Under the pieces are notes generated by a model. That model made no database searches and was not told the origin of the DNA. It saw only the letters and a program-made list of their open reading frames with translations. Both the position numbers and the translations under genes were made by a program. Of a stretch of 64,000 nucleotides of DNA, positions 41,206 to 52,600 are shown in pieces (within the stretch, counting starts at the first letter, position 1; every line of letters starts with the position of its first letter). The stretch is from Ostrinia nubilalis (taxonomy: Eukaryota > Arthropoda > Insecta > Lepidoptera > Crambidae), in NCBI RefSeq assembly GCF_963855985.1, contig NC_087093.1, positions 13,097,001 through 13,161,000 of the forward strand, written 5' to 3'.

Positions 41206-43448
41206 GTGAGTATCGTTTTACTTATTTGACGGAAAATTGATAATCAAAAGAAAACATTATTAGCTGTTTTATCTTTAGTGTTTATTGTTATTATATTTCG
41301 TCGTTTCTACAGCGCGGCGGCAGCATATCAAACTATCTGTCCTTTTTGTTGCAATAGTATTTATTTATTACACCTACACATCCTATTTGATACGCCGTCG
41401 TCGTCCATTAACCCTACGCGCTTCAGCGGGACAGTCCATGATGGACTGTCCATCCCAAAAAAAAAGTCCATTAAAGATAATTATTGACAAAAAAATATAA
41501 ATCAGCACATTTTAATTGACAATAGAATTTTTAACATTTTTGTCTAATGTCAATGATTTCTAAGTCTGAAATTGTGTCTTTAATCAAAAAGTCTTTGGTT
41601 TAACTTTAGAAAATCATATAATAAGCTATACAATCACCATCCCAGATTGGAAAGTCTTACCCTTTTTACTCACCCGATATCTTGATGTCTCGGTACCTAC
41701 AATCACAGACGAACATGTTGAAAGCTCTGCAGCATTGAATTACAGGAAAAATCCCTTTTCTCACGGACTACGGATACCTTTACAAAATCCTTCCCGGCCC
41801 TCACTATATTTGCGTTAATACGCGTGGAGGTGTATCTCACTATATCGCAAATGGGCCGAAATAGAACGTCATAAATTTTCGGTTTTACGTCTGTGCCATA
41901 TTTATTTTCGGCACCGAAAATATAAAAGTGAAATAACTGAAAGGACGCTTTTTGGTGTAATGGATTAGCATGCGTGTATTTCGAGTAAAGGCATTTGGTG
42001 TATTGCAAAACTCGTATGAAATATAAAACTCCTTAATTTTTCACATTTCGTACGACTATCTGAATTTATTATACAGAAATAAATATTTGACTTATATTAT
42101 TAGTTGATGATGATGTTTCAACCAGATGACTCAATCGAAAATTTCATCTGGATTCATATGTGTTACATAAGTTTACGTATTTAATTAATGAATCAACTCT
42201 CTGTTAATGAAGCACTCGATAATATTCTCATAAAATGTTTTAACAGAACGCTAGCATTCAGTTTCATAAACACTTTTAAGACCAGGAACGCCATCTGTAT
42301 CGTCATAGAGAAAACATTAAGTTGCGATGCCTCTCGTACCTTGAACCCGTTCTACAACAACCTTCGCTGCAGAACTGAGCAGCGCCCCCTTTACGACGCT
42401 CTCGGAATTACCTCGGTGAAGCCACTTTTGCTTTCGTCTCTACTAGGAGTTTGGAGATCAGTGCCACAGTGGTGCGAGTCGCGGGAAAAACGGAACCAAA
42501 GATTTTGTTAAGTTTTGTAAGATAGCGTTTGCATCGACAAAAAGAGTAGTCGTATGTCTGAATTGGCATAGCGCTAGAATTTCTATTTTATCGACAGAGT
42601 TTTTTTAATCACTCACACCACAATTTTTATGGTGTGAGTTGTACGTGTGGACATCACCAATTTATTGACATTACATCTTACTATTTGTGAAAAAACTTTT
42701 CTTCATTAATCTGACCTTTTTTAAACGACCAAGTAGGTACATAGACTTGGGGCACAATATGGACTAAAGGTTTATGGGAAAAACCTTATTTCCCCATTTA
42801 ACTATCTATTTTTGTAACATCTTTAAGCAAAATACACAAGTAAATTGTAATTTGGTGCCAAATAAAAAAGTCTTTTCTTTCTTTACACGTGAAGTCGCGG
42901 CACGAAGTTACTGTGGAAAAATTCAATAACTTCTAGTTTAGTATTAATTCTGTGGTTGGTTTAGTTCACAACTTACTCAACTGCTTTGAGGAAACTGCAA
43001 TATTAAATTCTTAATTAAGACTTGCAATAATAATTGTTAATTAATTAATAGGTAATGAAGCATCAATTACCAAGTCAATCAATATTAAGCTATCAAGTTG
43101 TATCGATTGTTATAAAAATGTAGATAAAAGAAATTATTTTATTATTAAGTAAAACAAGTTCTTATTCTCGTAAGATGTGTTGCTAGATAATCTACCTACT
43201 CAGCCTTGATCTCACTTAAGGTTATTTGAGTGCATTGCCTCAGAGATGTTTGTGTGAAATTTTATAATCCACACTTGAAAGTATTTAAATTGGTACAAAA
43301 TAATCCAGTATTAATATTATAACATTTCATTCACAACTATTTATGGAAAAGGACGATACTCGTTCCAAAAAAGTGATGATATTATTGCAAGCTATATTTG
43401 GAATTTGGAACACGCTCTAAAATAATAAAATAAGATTTATAGAATTTG
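41206..43448 (+). other. Probable first intron of the 39.9-kb gene
   Basis: It begins with the GTGAGTAT donor. No further exon with acceptor, open frame and donor was recognised in these 2.2 kb. A 107-codon frame (42,188-42,511) has no motif. Confidence 0.45.
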
Positions 43449-43684
43449 TCGGCCGTTTGGTGTAGTGGTTCAGAACGGACTACTATGCCGAGAGGTCCCG
43501 GGTTCGATTCCCGGCCGGGCAGAAATTGACGGGTCTGGGTGTTTTCTATGTATTGTGTACGTATTAACAAAAAAAAGTATTTAAGTATGTTTATATCAGT
43601 TGGTTAGTACCCATAGTACAAGATTTGCTTAGTTTAGGGCTAGCGGCGCAGTGTAAAATGTCCAAGGATATTTGTAAAAAAAAG
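43449..43684 (+). mobile_element. tRNA-derived SINE, full-length
   Basis: GGCCGTTTGGTGTAGTGGTT (A-box) and GGTTCGATTCC (B-box, 43,501-43,511) form an RNA polymerase III promoter with correct spacing. The tRNA-unrelated body is shared with 20,058-20,275. It ends in an A-rich stretch. This copy preserves the uninterrupted sequence of the site hit by gypsy in the other copy. Confidence 0.88.
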
Positions 43685-43906
43685 ATGAGTTTCTAGTTGA
43701 CAATTTTGTAGAATGTTTTAGTCTTCAGACGATACTCGTATTATGTTGTCCTAAAGGGGTTCATGAGCAGGCTTTATTTGGAAAGTGTATAAGTGCACTG
43801 GAAAGGGTCTACCTACATACTATAAAGAATTGGAAATCCATCAATCCATCCAGGGACCATTGCTCGTCGCAGTTTCTGACGGACAAGGGAACTTTAAACA
43901 TAAACT
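43685..43906. other. Short non-coding stretch
   Basis: Nothing recognised. Confidence 0.4.
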
Positions 43907-44280
43907 TCACGAATCCAAACTAGTTCCGTCTCTTTTTTGTGACTGTTCCACTTCTTCTTCTTTTCGTGTTGTCAACAAACCTACAGTGTCAGCCCAAAAC
44001 TCCTCCACAATAGTAGCGTTGTCAGCAGCACTCATTAAATTCTCCTGCGTGTAGTTGCTCGGGCACTCAGGGCACGACATTATGTGCTTCATCGGCTGGG
44101 AAACAAAACCGCACCTGCACTTCATGTTTGAGCCATCCAAGAATCCCCACCTGACCAGATTGTCCTTACTACGGCCAACCTGCGTCCGAAGTCTATTAAA
44201 TACTGTTCCACTGTTGCCTTCAAGCAAATCCTGGCTACACAGGAGTTGCAGTGGTGGGAACGAGAGTTGGAAATAGTCTC
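43907..44280 (-). pseudogene. Non-LTR retrotransposon relic: C-terminal zinc-like region
   Basis: Minus-strand frame with FNRLRTQVGRSKDNLVRWGF, then CRCGF...MKHIMSCPECP. The N-R-L/I-R-T-x-x-G-R...WG...C.CG...H....CP pattern is the C-terminus of jockey/CR1/I-type LINE proteins. No RT domain precedes it; upstream sequence in the frame loses similarity. A 5'-truncated insertion is likely. Domestication cannot be excluded because the frame is intact for 157 codons, but I favour a relic. Confidence 0.65.
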
Positions 44281-45399
44281 GTTTAATAAAGAATTTGACT
44301 AGTTGCGTAGAAATAATTAAAGCTATTCGTAAAACGATAAAAAAGTGATTCCGAAAACTCTTCGCACCAGTAACCGACATAAATGTAGTATAAGCAGCTG
44401 CGTATATTAGTCATGCCACGTGCCCCAGATCGCTCCTCCAATTTATCGCCGTTGTCTAGTGTATCGACGTCAGTGAAATATTAAATGCAATAAAAATTTA
44501 CTCCCCCAGTTCACTGAGATGGATCAACGTCGTAAAAATGAAGATACAATCGGCTAGATCGGATATGTGGATAAGTTTCAATTTTCTTGTAGCTTTCCAA
44601 GTCCTTTATGTGTTTAGATAGACTAAAGCGTTGTGCAAGTTCTATTATTATTATAGACTATTATTATTGATAGATTCGTGATTATCTTGAAATGTTTCAG
44701 CAGCTTCTTAGATTTACAATAATATCATTGCCAAATGCAATTTTTAAACGTAAACCGTAACAAAAGTCTTCCTCTAGAAGCAACAAATAGCTTCATCTGC
44801 TGGTTTTTGCATCCAGTGGCAATTTGTTTCCCACTAGTAGGTACTAGCTTCCTTTTAACAACTGGAATTATTTACTAGTTATTTTTCATTTTGAGAGGCT
44901 AGATTTGGGTTCTGGAAACCACAACTCCATCCAAACGATAACATTGTCAAATAATATTTTAAGTAAAAGTGGTAACGTTTTCTAAGTTCCTGCCTTACCC
45001 AAAACATTACTTACAGACGCGTATTTACAACAATTAATTTATCAGAATTCAATTAGGTACATCTTGGTTCCTCAGCAAAAGTAAATGATCTCACTCGAAA
45101 TGCCTCAAAGAATTTCGTCCAAAACATCGCGAGAGTTCACTGAGAACTTTTTGCATGTGATTCCATAAATCTAAGTAATGACTTCCTTTCTTCGTACACC
45201 CTCGAAGGCCAAATCCGAGAAAAAAGTAACTTTCTCGCAAAACGCGCGGAATCTGGCAACCAGCCAGCATCTGCAGCTTACAGCTTATCTGCACTTTTGC
45301 ACATCCCAACTTTACAATAACGCTCCATGTTACGGTTTTGTTCAACTTTTATCTGCGAACTTTAACTGTAATCATAAATCGTGTTAATCCGAAGTCAAG
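44281..45399. other. Non-coding stretch
   Basis: Nothing recognised. Confidence 0.4.
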
Positions 45400-45830
45400 G
45401 CCGCTGGATTCCGCAATTCGCCCGTATTATGTAAGGCGATTGCGATCGGTCGCGCGAGAATCGCTGTCAAAGTCGCTCGGTTTCTTTAAAACTTGTTGGA
45501 GATGGAGATTGTTGTGCGACCGGTCTTGCTGCGTTCGTAATAAGAGCTACCGCTACCGGACACAAAGCGGAAGGATCGTTCGTAAACCACGATGGCTTGG
45601 TACAAGTACGCGTGGTCAAGTTTGAGACATTCCTTTTGGTATCGGAGCGGTTCAAAAACAGAAACACATGATTCGCTGGGTGCGCACTGGCGCGGGCGGC
45701 GCGCGCATGTCAATATCCTCCCACCCCAGCGACGCCGCCATGACGCTACTCCTTTTGTGACGGGACGGCTAAGTGCATAAGTCTGCTTTTGTTCTTTTTT
45801 TATTTGCGAGAAGTCGTGTTCGGATAGTGG
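45400..45830 (+). promoter_or_regulatory. CpG-rich promoter-like region with a candidate non-coding first exon
   Basis: Markedly richer in CG dinucleotides than the neighbouring A+T-rich DNA. It ends at GGATAAGTAAGA, a good splice donor (GT at 45,831). No long coding frame with a convincing start is present. The natural continuation of this region appears to be at 54.5-54.9 kb, on the far side of the BEL insertion. Confidence 0.45.
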
Positions 45831-45984
45831 ATAAGTAAGATTCTGTGTTCGGAATTAAAATCCAAAATTGTTTTTCTTAAGTTTTGCAATTTTTCTGTGG
45901 AGTTAAATTTTATTTTAATTTGTGCAATCTTGAAAAAAATTAAATTAAATACTTTATTAAAAAATAAAATAACTTTTTTAACGT

Positions 45985-46186
45985 TGTACGATTACATCGA
46001 ACATTGCAGCGTCAACGCTTTAGATTAAGTAGGCGCTTGCTTATATGTTAATTGCTAATTATTTTTAGTTTAGTTCACGTTCAATTTTCACTGTGTGCAC
46101 ACATCAATAATAAACCTATCAAGCTTCATCAAGTGTTTTCCTGTTCACTATCAAGATAAATGTATGAGTTAACAAGGACTCATACA
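45985..46186 (+). repeat. BEL 5' LTR
   Basis: 202 bp. It contains ATTTTTAGTTTAGTTCACG, an AATAATAAA polyadenylation-like segment, and three ATCAAG motifs near its 3' end. Matches 54,039-54,240. Confidence 0.93.
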
Positions 46187-46414
46187 TTTAATGGTCCTTC
46201 GAGCATTAATTATTGGTGTTCTTTGTGGTTTTTGTGTGGTTGCGAATCGGCTCAACTGGCCTCCCGGAAGAGGGTCTCACCGGTTGAGTTGAGAAGGCGC
46301 ATAAGACCATACGAGGACTACGGGAACGCTAATAAACTGAACAAGCAGTACCTACAAGAAACACCGCTGCAACAAGAGGCGCTACAAGACCATTCATCAG
46401 CTATCAAGAGCTAA
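46160..46414 (+). other. 84-codon upstream open frame in the BEL leader
   Basis: It starts in the LTR and reads through the primer binding site, stopping 222 bp before the main ATG. Its N-terminal third has a short hydrophobic stretch (SSINYWCSLWFLCGC). It may be fortuitous or a translational control element. Confidence 0.35.
46192..46205 (+). promoter_or_regulatory. Candidate primer binding site of BEL
   Basis: TGGTCCTTCGAGCA begins 5 bp inside the 5' LTR and starts with TGG, complementary to a tRNA 3' CCA end. The tRNA is not identified. Confidence 0.65.
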
Positions 46415-46620
46415 CTTACAAGTTTTTGCTATCAAGAGCATCTCTATCAAGAAACAAGTGAATTCTACTGCTATCAAGAGCAACCAACAAGAAATCAAGT
46501 TCATCAAGCCGACACGAACGTTGAAACTCACATATCAAGGTATCAAGACAAGAAAAACAGGAACCAACAAGCTCTATCAAGTTTTCAATTAATCAAGTTA
46601 CAAATTCTCATCAAGCTTCC
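46398..46620 (+). repeat. ATCAAG-rich leader segment
   Basis: ATCAAG occurs about eleven times in ~220 bp between the upstream frame and the polyprotein ATG, often as CTATCAAGAGC. Three further copies lie in each LTR. Spacing is irregular, 11-40 bp. Confidence 0.85.
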
Positions 46621-46636
46621 GAAGTGAACAAGCACC

Positions 46637-49600
46637 ATGGAAGAATTCAAATCGCTACTTCAAAACCAACAACAAGTAGTCACGGGAATAGAGACTTTGC
46701 TATCTAATTTCAAGAAAGATGGCAAAGATCGGAAAACTCCGGACTACATCAAAAGAAAACTAGAAACTCTAGAACTTTATTGGAGAGAATTCGAAGTGAC
46801 GCATAACAAGTTGTGCCAATACGAAATGGAAGACTGTGATTATTTTGTTGAAAATCATTACGAAACCGCGAAAAACCTGTATCATGAAGCCAAGACAAAA
46901 ATCCAACAAGCTGCAGGTCATCTCTTGAAGCCGGCCACCCTACTCTCCAGTCCATCAACCGCGTCGACCTCTAACCTGAAACCTCCCTCGCCAGTGGTAT
47001 TCATCCCACCACCGCGAGCCGAAACAACACCGAAACCAGAGTTTAAACAACAAGGTAACAACAGCAAGCTGGACGAAATGATGCGGAAACAACACAGCAA
47101 CTTTAAAGCTCTCGGTCGCACATTATCAAACATCAATTTGACCAATACCTCGGAGAAATGGGAGTTCGAGGACGTCCTTAAAAACCTGGAAGCACGCTGG
47201 TCAGCAATCGACACACTACACTGGGAGCTCGACAGCATTTTTAACGGAGAAAATGAAGAGTATGAGTCAAGATTTACAAGATATGAAGACAACTATCAAA
47301 AGGCCAAGAAACAAATAAACAGCATGTTATGGAGTACCACTCACAGAGAGAAAATGACACCACACCTAGACATCCCCGAGTTCCACGGTAGTTACCAGCA
47401 ATGGACATCATTTAAAGACTTGTTTACTGAGGCTATACACGTCAATCCGTGCTTATCAAATGCACAAAAAATGCAATTTTTGAAAAGCAAGATTAGAGGA
47501 GAACCCGAACGACTCATACAACATCTTCCAATTTCATCAGACAATTATATCACGTGTTGGGAAATATTAAACCATCGCTATAACAACAAGAAATTGATAT
47601 TCTCAACTCATATGAACACAATAATGAATTTACCTATTCTACAACAAGCCACATCAAATCAGGTCAAGCGCATACATGACGTAACGACGGAATGTCTAAA
47701 TGGAATTAAAAACCTAGGTGTAAACATAAACACCTGGGACCCCATGCTCGTACACATATTGTCATTGAAACTTGACCCCGAAACTCACAATGAATACATG
47801 GCATCGTTGAAAGAACCCAGAGAGCTCCCGTCACTCAAGGACTTTTTGGAATTTCTGGAAATCAAGTTTACAACGATGGAATCATCAAGACGCAAACAAG
47901 ATAACACTCAGCCGAAAAATAACTACAATACAAACAATCAATACAAACCACAACTCGTCAAATCATTCAACAAGCATCCTTCAGGCCGATTTCAACAAGG
48001 AAATCGCGTACTAAGTTGTCCTGTCTGCAAAAGCGATCATGGCATCTATTTTTGTACAAGATTCAGAGAGATGGACCCTTCATCTCAACGGCAAACAATC
48101 GATAGGCTGAACTTCTGCTCGAACTGCCTTTACAAACACGACGGCAAACCATGTCAGTCTACTCGAAGATGCAGAGAATGTAATGGGTACCATAATACTC
48201 TATTACATAACGCATATTCCAACCGAAATACCACAAACACTAGAACAAGTAACGTCACCAATACCGCGCGGCAATGTACGTCATCAACTGAAGTATTACT
48301 TGCCACAGCCTTGGTCAACATTGAAGCTGCGGATGGAGTTCAACACACCTTGCGCGCTCTTATCGACCAAGGATCTCAAGTGTCATTGATCACCGAGAGA
48401 GCAGCTCAACAATTAAAACTACAAAGAGAAAAATGCACAGGAATTATAACAGGAATCGGATCAAACAACACGAATTGCAAAGGAGCTATAAACATTACCT
48501 GCAGCGCATTAAGTGGAAGTTATTCATTTAACACTCAAGCATTTATTATGAATAACTTAACAAGAAGTTTACCTAACTCTACATTGGAGAAGCCAACATG
48601 GGACTTCTTAGATGAAATCGAATTAGCTGATCCTTATTTCTACAAGAGTACCCCGATTGACCTACTTCTTGGAGCCGAAGTATACGCAAACATTTTGCTG
48701 GAACGAATACATAGAGGTGACTCTACCACGCCCATCGCACAAGAAACAAGACTTGGATGGATACTGTGTGGCAAAGTACCAAGCCTACAGTGCAATGTGA
48801 CTTTAGTAAACCTGGAAGAAATACAAAAATTCTGGGAGCTGGAAGACATTAATGAAAACTCAAATTATTCAAAGGAAGACGAAGAATGCATAAAATTCTA
48901 CAAGGCCACAACAACAAGGTTGAGGGATGGCAAATATCAAGTCAGGCTTCCCCTTAAATCAAACATTGGCAGTGAATTGGGTCAGTCAAAAAGCAAGGCG
49001 ATTGCACAATTTCAACACTTGGAACGGAAATTTACGAAACACAATTTGCTGGCAGAGCAATACCGAGCCTTCATTCACGAATACCTAGCATTAGGACACA
49101 TGACACGATCACGTGGTAACAAGGCCCGTGAATGTTACTTACCGCACCACTGCGTCACGCGTGACGATTCAACTACAACATCATTGAGAGTCGTGTTCAA
49201 CGCGTCAGCCAAAACTTGTAATGGCACGTCACTGAATGATTTCATGTACAAAGGCCCAAATCTACAGAAAGACCTTATGGCTCTCATAATTCAGTGGAGG
49301 CAGTATCAAGTTGCATTCATAGCTGACATAGAGAAGATGTTTCGTCAGCTATGGGTCCATCCCGACGACCAACCTCTGCAAAAGATCGTATGGAGGGACT
49401 CACCACAACAACTTTTAAGAGAATACCAATTAACAACTGTCACGTATGGCACCAAGGCCGCCCCTTTCCTCGCAATGATGTCACTGAAACAGCTGGCAAA
49501 TGACGAGAGAAATAAACACCCCGAAGCAGCACAAGTAGTAGAAAGCTGCTTTTACATGGATGACCTACTTTTTGGGACCGACACTGTAACATCAGCCAAA

Positions 49601-52600
49601 CAAATACAAAATGAATTAATTCAACTACTCAAGTCAGGAGGATTCAACTTAAGAAAATGGAGATCAAACAACTCGGAAATATTACAAGACACCATCAAGG
49701 GTGACACGGAACATGCCGATTATAACTTCAACATACCAGAGTCAACTAAAACACTTGGCCTCATTTGGGATCCGGTTCAAGATGTATTTACTTTCAACTC
49801 AAAAATTGATATTAATGATGCCGACTGTACTTGCATCACGAAAAGAATGCTTCTCTCCGAAATATCAAAATTATTCGACCCCCTGGGCTGGCTCACACCT
49901 ATTTCAACACTACTGAAATTAATCTTTCAAGATGTCTGGAATGAAAAAATACAATGGGATGACAGGATTCCTGAAAATATTTACAAAATATGGATTAAAA
50001 TAAAGCAAGAGTTGAAATACCTAAATTATTTCAAAATACCACGATGGTACGGAACTGTGTCGCAATCAGAGATTGAATTACACGGCTTTTGCGATGCATC
50101 GCAAAAAGCGTACGCCTGTGTAATTTACTGTAAAACAAAAATTAACGGAAATAACAAAATCATATTGGTTGCTGGGAAATCAAAATTAGTCCCAGTTAAC
50201 AAGAAACCCTCTCTACCAAGATTGGAGCTAACTGGAGCTGTATTACTAACTAAACTAATGGAGAAAGTAAAGCAGTGTTTGGCTGACCACAATATCAAGA
50301 TGTACGGTTGGACCGACTCTACAGCTGTTCTGGGGTGGATTCAAGGTGAACCTGAACGCTGGAAAGTATTTGTAGCCAACAGGGTGCGACAAATTACTCA
50401 AGTCATGCCGTCATCGTGCTGGCGGTACGTGAAGTCGTCAGACAACCCCGCCGACTGCGCTAGTCGAGGACTCACACCATCGCTACTTAAAGATCAAGCT
50501 TTATGGTGGCACGGACCAACATGGCTGTCTGAGTTCAAGGCTGAAGAAAATACTTCGCACACGTACCAAACAGAAGAAGATGTCAAGATCAAACAGGTCC
50601 ATACTGCACAGAACTCAACCAAGTCAAGCTCAGTGATCGATGAGTTGTTAAACAAGTACAGCTCTCTCACAAAAGCGGTTCACGTACTAGCATGGGTACG
50701 GCGCTTTATAACAAAGAAACAAGATCGAGAAGTTCAACCCTACCTCACTGTGACTGAAATTAAACAAACTACCAATTCAATCGTGAAACACGTTCAAGCA
50801 AGTGAATTTGGACAAGAGTTAATTGACCTCAAAATGAAAAAACAGATTTCTACGAAAAGCAAGATTTTGAACTTAAACCCGCTTCTCGACGAATTTGGCA
50901 TCATACGCGTCGGAGGCAGACTGGAACACGCCAACATCGACTGGGAAACGAAACATCCCATTATTTTACCCCACAACCACCGATTCACACAATTAATAAT
51001 ATCGCACGCCCACGTGTCAACATACCACGGCGGCGCACGTGTTACGCAATCATTCATAAGGCGTAATTTCTGGGTCATCGGTGGAAACAACGCTGCTAAA
51101 AAAGAAATACGTCACTGTGTTATATGCAAAAAACACAGCCCTGCTAAACATCAACAACTAATGGGAGACCTTCCACCAGCCAGGATAACTCCATCACGCC
51201 CTTTCATGCATACGGGGGTAGACTTCACCGGCCACGTATTTATAAAGGTCAACAAGGGCCGCGGTATCAAGACCACCAAAGCATACGTGGCTGTGTTCGT
51301 CTGCATGGTGACTAAAGCCGTGCACCTGGAGCTGGTGTCCGACATGACAACGTCTTCATTTATAGCGGCAATACGAAGAATGGCCGCCCGCCGGGGAGCG
51401 CCGGGTCACATGTACAGTGACAACGGTCGCAACTTCCTTGGCGCCAATCGTGTCCTGCAATCAGAATATCAAGAAATCATGCAAGCTATGGGAGATGAGT
51501 TCAAGGCTGAGTTAGCTGATATGCAAATAACCTGGCATTTCAATGCGCCCGCATGGCCCTCAGCCGGTGGCTTGTGGGAGGCAGCTGTAAAAAGCTTCAA
51601 ATTTCATCTGAAAAGAGTCATCGGAGAGCAAAAATTAACCTTCGAAGAGTTTACTACGCTGCTTACGCAAATCGAAGGCTGTCTCAACTCAAGACCGCTG
51701 TGTCCTCTTACCGAAGACCCTGAGGACTTGGACTACCTAACACCTGCCCACTTTCTGACAGGAGGGCCCACTCTCAACCTTATCGAAACTGAAAAGGATC
51801 ACAGAACGCGCTGGTTTCTTACTCAAAAGATCACACAAGATCTATGGAAGAGATGGCGTTACGAATATTTGGTTCAACTTGCTGCCAGGAGCAAGTGGCG
51901 ACAACCCCAACGCAACCTTGAAGTGAATGACGTCGTACTGATCCACGACGGCAACCTACCACCAGGCAAGTGGAGTATGGGTAGAGTTACCGAATTGCAT
52001 CAAGGCAAAGACGGCTATGTTCGTGTCGTCTCATTAAAAACCAAGAATGGTTTAATCAAGAGGCCAATCGTAAAAGTTTCGCGTTTATTAGAAAACGAAG
52101 ACAAGCCCTCAGAAACAAATCAAGAGAAAACTCGTCAAACAAGTGACACAAGCAAGAGCCCAAAACCCAAGTTAAGCTTCACATCAGTAGTGACAGCCCT
52201 GTTACTATTTCTTTCAATTGTGACTACTTCTCAAGCCGACGTCAATATCACCAAATTCAGAAACAATCAACACATATATTTCGACAAAATCTCCGACATG
52301 ATGTTGATAAGAAATGAATGGAAGATAATTGTCTATTACAATATGGAACCTTATTGGCAGGGAATAAAGGTGTTAGACGATTACCTACAATCACTCAAGG
52401 CGACATGTGATACGATACGCGAACAATCGCACTGTGACGCGGTGTTACTCCAGTTACGTCACGGATTATCGGAACTTGAATACTACAATCATATGTTACT
52501 TAGTCAACATAAAAGCTCGCAACCTGCGAGACAGCGTCGGCGCCGAGGTCTTATCGACGGCATTGGATACGTCGCCAACAGCTTATTCGGCGTATTAGAC

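Noticed and set aside
43449..43520. A tRNA gene (A-box and B-box present)
   Set aside because: No proper acceptor stem or cloverleaf closes, and the sequence continues into a SINE body shared with 20,058-20,275.
43907..44380. Calling the whole 157-codon frame a host zinc protein
   Set aside because: The recognisable half matches a LINE C-terminus and the N-terminal part shows no similarity.
45338..45780. Several 60-95-codon frames on both strands in the CpG-rich region
   Set aside because: High C+G lowers stop frequency; frames overlap one another and none has a conserved motif.
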